From IMG/VR virus record IMGVR_UViG_3300013132_002199, positions 1-25,078 of that record: 25,078 bases of DNA; one strand, given 5' to 3'. A model generated the notes under the pieces. The model did not search any database, had not been told where the DNA came from, and saw only the letters and a program-made list of their open reading frames with translations. Source of the stretch: a virus. Each line of letters starts with the position of its first letter. Position 1 is the first letter of the stretch. The position numbers and the translations under genes were made by a program. Shown here in pieces: positions 1-7,305 of this stretch.

Positions 1-580
1 AGCCACCCCATTTAATTTTAAATAGTTCTTTATTTTTATCAAAGTTTTGGTTTAAGTTTTTATCTCTAGCAATTGTTTGACTATTTCTAAATAATTCAGG
101 ATTAAAAAACTCATCATTAATTCTATTTAAGCCGGCTAATCTCATTCTATAACAATAGTCATTATCTTCAAAATAGGCCGGGAAAAACTGCTCATCAAAT
201 CCACCAACAGTTTCAAATGTAGATTTAGGTAATATAAAATTACACCAGGTACCAGTACCAACATAAAAATCACTTGGGTTATTAAGTACGTATTCCTGTA
301 CTTGTTCTTGTACTTTATACCACTCTACATCATCATTACAAAGTGCTACATGAGTGTAACCAAGTTTAAAACATGTACTAGCTAAATTATTCCAAGAACC
401 TGATACACCAAGATTACTTTGAGATCTCATTACTTTTACTTTAGGGTGAATTGTAATTGATTGATTACCATTATCTTGAATGTATATTCTATCCCAATTA
501 TTTACATATTTTTCTAATGCATTATTGAGTAAGTCTGCTCTGTTAATTGTTGGAATACATAACGCAATTTTTATACTCAT
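1..580 (-). CDS. GT2-type glycosyltransferase, 3' end outside window
   Basis: The leftward frame is open from the ATG at 580 to the window edge, giving about 193 N-terminal residues. The sequence reads as a GT-A fold nucleotide-sugar transferase. It starts with a short beta strand (IALCIPTINR, residues 5-14), has an NDDV motif near residues 82-85 where the DxD-type metal site is expected, then GGFDE (126-130) and FEDNDYCYRM (137-146), typical of the GT2 acceptor and catalytic-base region. A GT2 enzyme in a phage usually decorates virion proteins, phage DNA or the host surface; which applies here cannot be told. A TAACTTTG box lies 5 nt before the ATG, so the mRNA is probably leaderless or nearly so. 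The family call is firm; the substrate is unknown. Confidence 0.82.
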   Translation of the reverse strand, partial: MSIKIALCIPTINRADLLNNALEKYVNNWDRIYIQDNGNQSITIHPKVKVMRSQSNLGVSGSWNNLASTCFKLGYTHVALCNDDVEWYKVQEQVQEYVLNNPSDFYVGTGTWCNFILPKSTFETVGGFDEQFFPAYFEDNDYCYRMRLAGLNRINDEFFNPELFRNSQTIARDKNLNQNFDKNKELFKIKWGG

Positions 581-581
581 G

Positions 582-613
582 TTTACAAAGTTATAAAATA
601 ATATTTAACTTTG
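582..613 (+). promoter_or_regulatory. Bacteroidetes-type promoter for dcd-phoH
   Basis: A TTTA (-33-like, 582-585), a 20-nt spacer and TAACTTTG (606-613) fit the Bacteroidetes consensus TTTG / TAnnTTTG with one mismatch. The ATG of dcd follows only 4 nt later, which predicts a leaderless or nearly leaderless transcript. Confidence 0.6.
586..593 (-). promoter_or_regulatory. Divergent -7 box for the glycosyltransferase gene
   Basis: The minus strand reads TAACTTTG, identical to the -7 box of the opposite promoter, and lies 5 nt before the ATG at 580. The two boxes form an inverted repeat, ACAAAGTTA (585-593) and TAACTTTGT (606-614), with a 12-nt spacer. No good -33 TTTG is seen on this strand, so this side may be weaker or factor-dependent. 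Confidence 0.45.
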
Positions 614-617
614 TTCC

Positions 618-1151
618 ATGATATTATCAGATTCAGAAATCGTATTAAATCTTAACAAAGGTAACATTGTAATTAAACCATTTAACGCTAAGTATTTAAA
701 TCCTAATACAGTAGATCTTACATTAAATAAAACATGTAAGAGATATGTAGGAGATATACTTGACTGTAAAGCTGAAAATCCTGTAGAAGAATTTGATATT
801 CCTGAAGAGGGTTATATATTACAACCTGAAGAACTTTATTTATACTCTTGTAATGAGCGTATTGGTGTAAAAAATAATATTTGTGCTACAGTTATGGGTA
901 AATCTAGTTTAGGTAGACTTGGTTTAGATATTCATGTTTGTGCAGGCTTTGTAGATACAGGGTTTGAAGGTTCATTAGTTCTTGAGATGAGAGTAATTAA
1001 ACCACTAAAGATTTATCCTAATATGAAGATATGTCAAATTAAGTTTGAATATGTAGAAGGAGAGATAATGGAGAGTTATGATAAAAAGTCAACTAGTAAA
1101 TACCATAATCAAGCTGGAGTAGTTGAAAGCAAGATGCATAAAAACTTCTAA
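618..1151 (+). CDS. dcd: dCTP deaminase (possibly bifunctional with dUTPase activity)
   Basis: This 177-residue protein belongs to the trimeric dCTP deaminase/dUTPase family. It converts dCTP to dUTP, or directly to dUMP in bifunctional members, feeding dTMP synthesis. The key signature is GKSSLGRLGL at residues 94-103 (the Ser and Arg that bind phosphates in E. coli Dcd), followed by DTGFEGSLVLEM (113-124), where Glu123 matches the catalytic base Glu138 of E. coli Dcd. The C-terminal KYHNQAGVVES (161-171) matches the KYxNQxG nucleotide-binding lid. The length is slightly below that of bacterial Dcd. The ATG lies 4 nt after a -7 box, which supports this start. It is co-transcribed with phoH downstream. 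Sequence alone does not settle monofunctional versus bifunctional activity. Confidence 0.88.
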   Translation: MILSDSEIVLNLNKGNIVIKPFNAKYLNPNTVDLTLNKTCKRYVGDILDCKAENPVEEFDIPEEGYILQPEELYLYSCNERIGVKNNICATVMGKSSLGRLGLDIHVCAGFVDTGFEGSLVLEMRVIKPLKIYPNMKICQIKFEYVEGEIMESYDKKSTSKYHNQAGVVESKMHKNF

Positions 1152-1171
1152 TTTTTTAGTATCTTGTAAAT

Positions 1172-1177
1172 AGGAGA
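1172..1177 (+). promoter_or_regulatory. Shine-Dalgarno-like site before phoH
   Basis: AGGAGA lies 8 nt before the ATG at 1186. It is one of the very few clear Shine-Dalgarno-like sites in the window and supports that start. Confidence 0.5.
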
Positions 1178-1185
1178 TCAATCTA

Positions 1186-1866
1186 ATGAGTACTAATCCT
1201 GAAGAAGTCTTTAAGGCTAAAAGAAAACCAAAAAATCCTATTACATTTAAAATTCAATTAAATGATGAACAAAAAGAAGCTAAAGCAATTATTCTTGACA
1301 ACCCTATCACTGTTCTTACAGGGTCAGCCGGTAGTGGGAAAACATTACTTTCCTGTCAAATAGCTTTAGATCTTCTATTTACAAGAGAAATAGAAAAGAT
1401 TATTATTACTAGACCTACAGTAAGCCAAGAAGAAATTGGTTTTTTACCTGGAGATATTAAAGAAAAAATGGATCCTTGGTTGCAACCTATTTATCAAAAC
1501 TTCTATACCCTCTACGGCAAAGAAAAAGTTGATAAAGAGATAGCAGATGGTAATATTCAGATACTTCCAATGAGTTATATCAGAGGTATAACTTTTGTAG
1601 ATAGTTTTATTATTGCTGACGAAGTTCAGAATCTTACTCACTCTCAAATGGAAAGTTTACTAGGTAGACTAGGTAGAGGTTCTAAAATGATTTTGTGTGG
1701 AGATATTGCACAAATAGATCTTAAAGATAAAAAAAGATCAGGTTTATCTTTTCTTAAAAGAGTAGAAGAAGAAGTTAAAGGGTTTAAAATAATAAACTTA
1801 AAACAGAATCACAGACATGAAATTGTACAACCTATTTTAGATGTGTACAAGCTTTATGCAGATTAA
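1186..1866 (+). CDS. phoH: PhoH-like P-loop ATPase
   Basis: A 226-residue PhoH-family protein, an SF1-like ATPase domain common in tailed phages. The Walker A is GSAGSGKT (46-53). The family signature follows: ITRPTVSQEEIGFLPGD (74-90), with the Arg-Pro and GFLPGD elements, then EKMDPWLQP. Walker B is FIIADEVQN (141-149), and LCGDIAQIDL near residue 170 is the conserved sensor region. The length fits stand-alone phage PhoH proteins. The role in infection is not settled; RNA- or nucleotide-related ATPase functions have been proposed for the family. It is downstream of dcd in a two-gene rightward operon. Its stop codon overlaps the stop of the convergent gene within a palindromic TTAA. Confidence 0.9.
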   Translation: MSTNPEEVFKAKRKPKNPITFKIQLNDEQKEAKAIILDNPITVLTGSAGSGKTLLSCQIALDLLFTREIEKIIITRPTVSQEEIGFLPGDIKEKMDPWLQPIYQNFYTLYGKEKVDKEIADGNIQILPMSYIRGITFVDSFIIADEVQNLTHSQMESLLGRLGRGSKMILCGDIAQIDLKDKKRSGLSFLKRVEEEVKGFKIINLKQNHRHEIVQPILDVYKLYAD

Positions 1867-2303
1867 AGATTCTCTGTTTCTATAGTAAAAGGTATTACCC
1901 ATCTTTCGCAGTTTTGTGAAAGTTTGTTTACATGTCTATAGTTATTTATATAACCTATTATATTTGCACTCCCAATTGCATTTGCTGAGTGAACTAATAC
2001 TTTACATGCTGGTTTTCCATCCATCCATTGTTCTACTAACCACTTTGCGCAATCCATTCCTGTTTTTTCAGTGATGTTTTCGTAATTCAGGGTGTAATTT
2101 TTTGCTACGTTTGTTTTCCATTCTTTTATAGCACTATCTCCTAAGTCATGGTCTAAAGAAATTAAGGCTATGTTTTCTAAACCTAGCTCTTCAATTTTAC
2201 TTACAAACTCTTCATAGTTTCTTACTACTATCCATTCAGGTGTTTTGTGTGTTGATATGTTAATTGGTGTTCTAACATCATCTAAGTATATATAATATTT
2301 CAT
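1863..2303 (-). CDS. cREC: cyclic-phosphate processing receiver-like domain protein
   Basis: The 146-residue protein matches the receiver-like family annotated as cyclic-phosphate processing receiver domain (cREC). The visible pattern is LDDVRTP at 7-13 (the acidic pair of receiver folds), SLDHDLG at 49-55, TGMDCAKWL at 81-89 and VHSANAIGSANI at 104-115. The His-Ser-x-Asn and Gly elements distinguish this family from ordinary response regulators. The family is predicted from comparative genomics to act on cyclic phosphate ends of nucleic acids; this is a prediction, not a tested reaction. Its start codon overlaps the stop of the upstream gene. A role in RNA end repair during infection would be a reasonable but unproven inference. 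Confidence 0.75.
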   Translation of the reverse strand: MKYYIYLDDVRTPINISTHKTPEWIVVRNYEEFVSKIEELGLENIALISLDHDLGDSAIKEWKTNVAKNYTLNYENITEKTGMDCAKWLVEQWMDGKPACKVLVHSANAIGSANIIGYINNYRHVNKLSQNCERWVIPFTIETENL

Positions 2304-2914
2304 TATTCTTTATTTAAATCATAATAGTAACTATCTGTATCTTCTGATACCCACCTGTTACTTTGGTTTTCTACACTTGGTAGTTCTATATCTACTTTTA
2401 TTTTTTTAGGGTCTACTGGAAAATCTTTTGTTATCCAATTAGAATCTTTCCAATATATTCTATTATTAGGCATACATAATAAGTAACCATCATCAGCTAC
2501 TAAAATGTGGCCTGCTTTATAGTCAGTAGGTTCATCACTATACGGATTGTTATACCAATCTACAGTAAATAAATAACTGGCCCAAACTAATGTTTTATCT
2601 TTAAGTAATACTTGACATCTATGTCCTCCAAGAAAACTATATTCAATAACAGATACATTCTCACTAAAACAATCCCAAAGTTGTTTAAAATGAAAGGGTA
2701 TATCTGCAGTAGGTTCTTTAAAATAAATTTCACTAAGAGGCACTCTTGATCTTAACATACCATAATCAGTCATAACATGAAAGGTTAATATCTTTCCTGC
2801 TATACTTTGAATAGCAAACACATATATGTTATCATATTCAACATCTGATTCATCTCTTGTAAAATAAGATCTTTTTACTAGAGCTTTAAAGTATGGTATA
2901 TTTTCATTCAGCAT
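2303..2914 (-). CDS. Hypothetical protein, 203 aa
   Basis: No family is recognised. The protein is rich in aromatic residues and looks soluble, with no signal peptide or membrane segment. The central part (about 75-160) alternates hydrophobic and polar residues as in a beta-rich fold. It contains the phrases YSFLGGHRCQVLLKD and DDGYLLCMPNNRIYW. The C-terminus is acidic and Tyr-rich. It is the first gene after the 2920-2953 terminator and overlaps the cREC gene by one base, so the two are probably co-transcribed. Confidence 0.7.
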   Translation of the reverse strand: MLNENIPYFKALVKRSYFTRDESDVEYDNIYVFAIQSIAGKILTFHVMTDYGMLRSRVPLSEIYFKEPTADIPFHFKQLWDCFSENVSVIEYSFLGGHRCQVLLKDKTLVWASYLFTVDWYNNPYSDEPTDYKAGHILVADDGYLLCMPNNRIYWKDSNWITKDFPVDPKKIKVDIELPSVENQSNRWVSEDTDSYYYDLNKE

Positions 2915-2919
2915 ATTCT

Positions 2920-2953
2920 AAAAAAAGTAATGGGGTCAGTTACCTAACCCCAT
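2920..2953 (-). terminator. Rho-independent terminator, leftward
   Basis: On the minus strand a 10-bp stem (ATGGGGTTAG / CTGACCCCAT, one G.U pair) closes a GTAA tetraloop of the stable GNRA type and is followed by a short spacer and seven T residues (2926-2920). It ends the transcription unit that contains the gene at 3012-3302. Confidence 0.85.
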
Positions 2954-2993
2954 CAACCTAAACATATGAAAACTAAACAATGAAGAGAATGAG

Positions 2994-3001
2994 CAAATAT
3001 A
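2994..3001 (-). promoter_or_regulatory. Possible -7 box (TATATTTG)
   Basis: The minus strand reads TATATTTG between the stop of the 3012-3302 gene and the terminator. There is no well-spaced -33 TTTG. If active, the transcript would run straight into the hairpin at 2930-2953. Confidence 0.25.
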
Positions 3002-3011
3002 ATAAAAATAA

Positions 3012-3302
3012 TTATAATAAACCACTTTTTTCATACCAATCATACTCTTGATTTTTTATATCTTTTCTATTTAAATCTATAACTTTTTTCTTTAATTCAA
3101 AATATGTATCTAGTAATTCTATAAAAGCACTTTTTAGTGTTTTATATTTTTTATCTTGTTCAGTTTTATAAGACTTAAATTCTAAAGTTATATTCTGAAC
3201 AGCATCTGCATTGTTGTAAATAAATTCATGCTGACTAGCAATTTCTTTTTCAAGTTTACTTAAATCGTTCTTAAGGCTTGCAATTAATGTTTGATCATTC
3301 AT
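3012..3302 (-). CDS. Small coiled-coil protein, 96 aa
   Basis: No family is recognised. The protein is highly charged, and most of its length shows heptad-like hydrophobic spacing (for example LIASLKNDLSKLEKEIA, residues 6-22, and a second helix around residues 45-80). This suggests a dimeric coiled coil, perhaps an adaptor or regulatory protein. No membrane segment is present. It follows the polymerase gene with a 22-nt gap that is largely occupied by a strong inverted repeat. Its downstream end is marked by the 2920-2953 terminator, so it is probably the last gene of the polymerase unit. Confidence 0.65.
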   Translation of the reverse strand: MNDQTLIASLKNDLSKLEKEIASQHEFIYNNADAVQNITLEFKSYKTEQDKKYKTLKSAFIELLDTYFELKKKVIDLNRKDIKNQEYDWYEKSGLL

Positions 3303-3311
3303 ACTAGTATA

Positions 3312-3348
3312 TACAGACAGTATATTAAAAAAGTATATACTGTCTGTA
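3312..3348 (-). repeat. 14-bp inverted repeat overlapping the polymerase 3' end
   Basis: Perfect arms TACAGACAGTATAT (3312-3325) and ATATACTGTCTGTA (3335-3348) flank a 9-nt loop. The repeat covers the last codons and stop of the polymerase gene and ends about 9 nt before the ATG at 3302. There is no U-tract after it in either direction, so it does not look like an ordinary terminator. It could be an RNA processing or stability hairpin, an operator, or a hairpin that tunes translation of the downstream gene. Confidence 0.75.
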
Positions 3349-5319
3349 GCTAATTAATTCAGGGTCTATGTTTTTTATTTCTCTTTCAGCTGCGTTTATA
3401 TAGTAATCATAATTAATATCTATATCTTTAGGTTTCTCACCAGAATATTGATTCAGAGTTTTTTGTAGCCATCTTCCTGATTCTACTTGTATAATTCTAC
3501 CGTCTCTATTCTCTTTAGTAATTTTACAACCCTTGGTTGATATATAATATCTAATAATTTTTGAAAGTGGTGTTTTATGTATTTGTCCTTGTATAAGACA
3601 GGTTTCATAAAATTTCCAATCACCTTTAGCTTTTACACCACCACAAAAATCAAATATATTATCATGATTTTCTATAAACTTTTTTACATCTACGCCACGC
3701 ACAAAGAACTCATATAATGCTTTTCTTATTACTAAGAAAGATTTATTCTTGTGCATTGCAAGATCGGTAAATTCAAATCTACCTTTACATTTAGTAGGTG
3801 CATATAAATACTTACCAGATTTATTTATATATAGATATTCAGGTTTAGCATTTTTAAGTTCAAAATACTTTTCAGGCTCTGTTTCTCTATATGTATTAAT
3901 ACCAATGTAATTATTTACATCACCAATTATCATTTTCTGATACTGATCATGCTCTAACTGTAGTTTAGTTATGATTTCCCATTCTTTACATATTTCTAGA
4001 TATCTATCTTTCATATGTGTAGGAATCATCATTTCTAAACCATCAGTATTTTGCATGATAGGAATAGATCCTGGAATACCTTCACTTAACATTTCATACA
4101 ACATCATCAATGATAATTGACCATTGATAGTTATTCTCATTGTAAGTTCTGGATCATACAAGAAACTATTCTCATCATTGCTAAGACCATATGTACTATT
4201 TAAGATAATCTTATATACATAGTTCTTAGGATCTTTTTTAGGAATCTTTTTTCTTTCTTCAAAAAACCACTCATACTGATCACAAAATGCTGAATTTGGT
4301 ATGTGTGCAGGGGCCCATTTATTTCTAATAGCTAGATTGGGATAGAAACTAGTTACATCTGAAGACATGATTATCATTCCTTCTTTTGCTTCATAGATTC
4401 CACCTTTAGCACCATGAACACCACCTAAACCAAAGTCTGTTTGCACTCCTTTATAGTTTATACTAAAAGAGAATGCACCTTTGGTATTGTTTGCATCAAT
4501 AACTAATGCTTTAAACTTAGTAAGTATCTCATTAAATACATCTGTTTTAAACTTAATGTAATCAAGTATAATATTATTGACTATTATCTTATCACGTTTT
4601 GTTCTAAGTTTATTTAATTCATACTTGGATATACCAGTTTTAGCACTAAGAAAGTGTTTAAATAGTTCTTTAGAGATTCTTGGTTCAGAAGCAGAATATA
4701 GATCAATACCATATTCTTTAGTTAATGCTGCTCTCAGGTTTATTTGAGAAGAACTAAGCTCCATAATTTGCTTTGTGCTTAATACGTCATTGATACAATA
4801 CATGACAATCATGTCTTGCTTTTCAATAGTATCTACAAGCTCAGTATGGTGTATAGGCATCTCTTCCATGTTGTGCCAATCCATGGTATATTGTATCCAT
4901 TTTAAACTAGATGATTTTGCGGGATTGTCCCAATGGTTGAGTTTAAATACATCAACTTGTTTAATCATTAGTTTTTTTGGTACAAATTCATAGAATCTTT
5001 GACTATGTGCAGCATCAATAACTTCTTGGGCTTTTTCATAAATCATTTCAGTTATAACTGAATAGTCTTTACCTAACATTAATTTATAATTATCTAGAAT
5101 AAACTGTATAACTATACTGTCAAATCCAAGACCATTAAATGATATATGATACTCACCATTGTCTTTGTTCTGTTTTAAGAATTTCATTAAAGAAAGAAAA
5201 TCATTCTGAAATCTAGATACAATAAATGTATGTTGTTCGTCAGATTTGTAATGAATAAATACTGCACAGAATAAATCTTGCATAGTCTCTATATCCATTA
5301 CCCAGTTTGATTTTGTCAT
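3325..5319 (-). CDS. Family B DNA polymerase with 3'-5' exonuclease domain
   Basis: This 664-residue protein is a compact family B replicative polymerase. The N-terminal proofreading exonuclease shows Exo I DIE (Asp9, Glu11), Exo II FNGLGFD (61-67) and Exo III YCINDVLS (174-181). The polymerase part has motif A SSDVTSFYPNL (319-329; Asp321 binds metal), motif B YKIILNSTYGLS (369-380) and motif C QNTDGLEM (423-430). Motif C is NTDG rather than the canonical DTDS, so only one Asp (Asp426) is present at that site. The size is closer to the smaller phage PolB enzymes than to T4 gp43. It sits in the replication cluster and is followed by a coiled-coil gene. The upstream terminator at 5329-5358 implies a promoter in, or read-through from, the 5320-5383 gap. 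Confidence 0.92.
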   Translation of the reverse strand: MTKSNWVMDIETMQDLFCAVFIHYKSDEQHTFIVSRFQNDFLSLMKFLKQNKDNGEYHISFNGLGFDSIVIQFILDNYKLMLGKDYSVITEMIYEKAQEVIDAAHSQRFYEFVPKKLMIKQVDVFKLNHWDNPAKSSSLKWIQYTMDWHNMEEMPIHHTELVDTIEKQDMIVMYCINDVLSTKQIMELSSSQINLRAALTKEYGIDLYSASEPRISKELFKHFLSAKTGISKYELNKLRTKRDKIIVNNIILDYIKFKTDVFNEILTKFKALVIDANNTKGAFSFSINYKGVQTDFGLGGVHGAKGGIYEAKEGMIIMSSDVTSFYPNLAIRNKWAPAHIPNSAFCDQYEWFFEERKKIPKKDPKNYVYKIILNSTYGLSNDENSFLYDPELTMRITINGQLSLMMLYEMLSEGIPGSIPIMQNTDGLEMMIPTHMKDRYLEICKEWEIITKLQLEHDQYQKMIIGDVNNYIGINTYRETEPEKYFELKNAKPEYLYINKSGKYLYAPTKCKGRFEFTDLAMHKNKSFLVIRKALYEFFVRGVDVKKFIENHDNIFDFCGGVKAKGDWKFYETCLIQGQIHKTPLSKIIRYYISTKGCKITKENRDGRIIQVESGRWLQKTLNQYSGEKPKDIDINYDYYINAAEREIKNIDPELISYRQYILF

Positions 5320-5328
5320 AACATTTTA

Positions 5329-5358
5329 GAAAAGAAAAGGGGAATCTCTTCCCCTTTT
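5329..5358 (-). terminator. Rho-independent terminator, leftward
   Basis: A perfect 10-bp stem (AAAAGGGGAA / TTCCCCTTTT, 5335-5358) closes a GAGA tetraloop (GNRA) on the minus strand and is followed by a T-rich tract (CTTTTCT). It lies between the genes at 5384 and 5319. Confidence 0.85.
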
Positions 5359-5383
5359 ATCTTTTTATGTTGGTTTAATTTGG

Positions 5384-5755
5384 TTAGGCCTCTTTAAAGA
5401 ATTTTTTGTAGTCAAAAGATTCATGGTTAGTTGCACAAGCTTCAATAATAGCTGTTACTTCTTCATCTTTAATTACATAATATTCTTGATAAGAATCTAC
5501 CAGTTTTCTTTCTTCTTTGTAATCTTTACCGTTTACTCTTCTAGATAACTTCAAAGTCATTACATCACCACTTTCATCTAATTTAGGAAGCATATGGTAA
5601 CTTTGTTTTTTATTTTTTGAGATTACTACAAGCACTTGCATATCTACATCATAGATACATTCTACATACGGGCAATCATAACTAATAGGAATTAATCTAA
5701 AAGTTTCTTTTTCATTCCACACGGAAGAGATAATCATCATTGTTTCTTTCATCAC
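5384..5755 (-). CDS. Hypothetical protein, 123 aa
   Basis: No family is recognised. The protein is soluble and mixed alpha/beta in appearance: beta-like strands around residues 6-50 (including YVECIYDVDMQVLVVIS), a basic stretch KLSRRVNGKDYKEERK (69-84), then a helical C-terminus ending in FDYKKFFKEA. It is the last gene before the 5329-5358 terminator and follows the 188-aa gene by 6 nt, so it closes a transcription unit that includes the nuclease gene. It has no membrane segment or signal peptide. Confidence 0.7.
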   Translation of the reverse strand: MMKETMMIISSVWNEKETFRLIPISYDCPYVECIYDVDMQVLVVISKNKKQSYHMLPKLDESGDVMTLKLSRRVNGKDYKEERKLVDSYQEYYVIKDEEVTAIIEACATNHESFDYKKFFKEA

Positions 5756-5761
5756 TGCAAA

Positions 5762-6328
5762 TCAAATAATTAATTTTGGAATACGCAAATCTTCTGCGTT
5801 TAATTTTAAGGTTTCTTTATCTATGTCAATAGGAGCACATAACTCTCCTACTTCTCTAAGTATATTAACATCAACGTTTAACAACTCAGAATATATTTTA
5901 AAATAATCCTGTGGATATAAATAGCTCATAACATATTCATAACTAGCAGAAGTTTTTCCATAGTATTCTTCTATGGCTTTTTTAAACTGTGGACTTATTT
6001 CTGAGTATCTACCTTTTACAAAACTATCAAAGTTAAAACTGTCTTCTTCAAATGTAAAAATATAAACAGCTTTATCATCTACTGTTTGCATTACATTATC
6101 AAATCTCTTGTTGGATAATAGTTTTGCTTTTTCAAAAGCTTTAAACTCATCCGTATCCTGAGATTTGTAGACACATATTAACTTTCTGTCATTAGGTCTT
6201 ATAAACTCTTCCCATGCAATATAAGTCTCTTCAGGCTTTATATTACTACTTCTTCTTATACCTAATATTGGATATAGAAATATCCGGGATTTTTGAAAGT
6301 ATTCTTTAGGTAATTTACTCAACGTCAT
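5762..6328 (-). CDS. Hypothetical protein, 188 aa
   Basis: No family is recognised. The N-terminus reads KSRIFLYPILGI (13-24) and is followed by a long region with many aromatic and charged residues. A segment at 140-155 contains SYLYPQDYFKIYSELL. The IFLYP..GI and YPQDY elements look like conserved motifs of a phage-specific family, but no function can be assigned. The start overlaps the stop of the PD-(D/E)XK nuclease gene by 4 nt, which suggests translational coupling and possibly a shared role in recombination or replication. Confidence 0.7.
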   Translation of the reverse strand: MTLSKLPKEYFQKSRIFLYPILGIRRSSNIKPEETYIAWEEFIRPNDRKLICVYKSQDTDEFKAFEKAKLLSNKRFDNVMQTVDDKAVYIFTFEEDSFNFDSFVKGRYSEISPQFKKAIEEYYGKTSASYEYVMSYLYPQDYFKIYSELLNVDVNILREVGELCAPIDIDKETLKLNAEDLRIPKLII

Positions 6329-7305
6329 AAAATAAACTGTTCTTTAAGTAATTGATAAGGCAGATCATATTGATTGTTTTTTAAATGATAATCTGCAATT
6401 TTAAGTGTAAATTTAGTTTCTTTCATCCATTCTTGCATAGTAACTGCGCTTATAGGAAAAGAATAAATTTGATTATACTTATCTACAACTACAAAGTTAT
6501 TATTTATTGTATAATCTGAAATACTATTTTCTTTAGCGTACTCAGTAACTAATAATGTATAAATACCCATTTGTAACCAATACTTATAATAATCAATTGT
6601 TTCTTTAAAATCCACAAGAGTTTTACCTGTAGTCTTTAAGTCATTGATATTTATAGTTTTAGATTTATGGTTGATCACTACATTATCTAATATACCTTTA
6701 ATACCTGCAAAAGTATATCCGGAAATATCATACTGCATGGGTAACTCATTAAGTACTGTAATGTCTGTATCAAAATAACTATGATTTAGTTGTAATAGAT
6801 CACTAATTGTTTTATTAGATTTAATCTTTTCAACTATTGTATCCATTCTATTTAGAGTGATTGTATCAATAACAGTTTTACCTTGAGCATTTTTTACAAA
6901 CTGATAATACTTTTTATTATCATCAATAAGTATTTTTTCTATTCTCTGCTTGTCTGTTTTAAGAGACTGCATATAATTCATATCCTTCATAATCTGAATT
7001 ATTTCTAACTCAAGATCTTCCATGTTTAGTACATCAGGATAGTCTCTACATATTTTGTCAATAATAATCTTTACATTGTCAGTTGGAAGTTTATCCATAC
7101 CAACAATAAATTGATTGTTAAACTCATCAGGTTGTAGTAAACGGCAGTGTAATATTCTGCCGTCTACTAAATAACTGTCTAACTTATCTTCTCTTTCTCC
7201 AAGTATATAATGAGTATAAAATAATACTGGAGCGTATAGTAGTTTATTTAAACCACTATAACTAAAATAAAACTGTTCAGGGTTAAAATTATTCTGCATG
7301 TTCAT
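6325..7305 (-). CDS. PD-(D/E)XK nuclease (RecB/Cas4-like phage exonuclease)
   Basis: This 326-residue protein carries the RecB-family nuclease pattern. His53 lies in DGRILHCRLLQPDEF (48-62), an N-terminal helix typical of phage exonucleases of this class. Motif II is GILDNVV with Asp207, motif III is INDLKTTGK with Asp222 and Lys224, and YWLQMGIYTLL (242-252) gives the downstream QxxxY motif. Such enzymes degrade or process DNA ends during recombination and packaging. No annealing protein is obvious next to it, but the window also encodes a Sak4-like ATPase and an SSB-like protein. The start codon region overlaps the 411-aa gene upstream by 17 nt. Confidence 0.82.
   Translation of the reverse strand: MNMQNNFNPEQFYFSYSGLNKLLYAPVLFYTHYILGEREDKLDSYLVDGRILHCRLLQPDEFNNQFIVGMDKLPTDNVKIIIDKICRDYPDVLNMEDLELEIIQIMKDMNYMQSLKTDKQRIEKILIDDNKKYYQFVKNAQGKTVIDTITLNRMDTIVEKIKSNKTISDLLQLNHSYFDTDITVLNELPMQYDISGYTFAGIKGILDNVVINHKSKTININDLKTTGKTLVDFKETIDYYKYWLQMGIYTLLVTEYAKENSISDYTINNNFVVVDKYNQIYSFPISAVTMQEWMKETKFTLKIADYHLKNNQYDLPYQLLKEQFIL

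Noticed and set aside
4775-4993. Plus-strand ORF inside the polymerase gene, and similar ORFs at 8277-8495, 8951-9142, 13881-14087 and 24015-24230
   Set aside because: They are antisense shadows of well-supported genes, with low-complexity hydrophobic translations and no own start signals.
5931-5940. TGTGGATAT, close to a DnaA box
   Set aside because: It is a single inexact match inside a coding gene with no neighbours; it does not indicate an origin.
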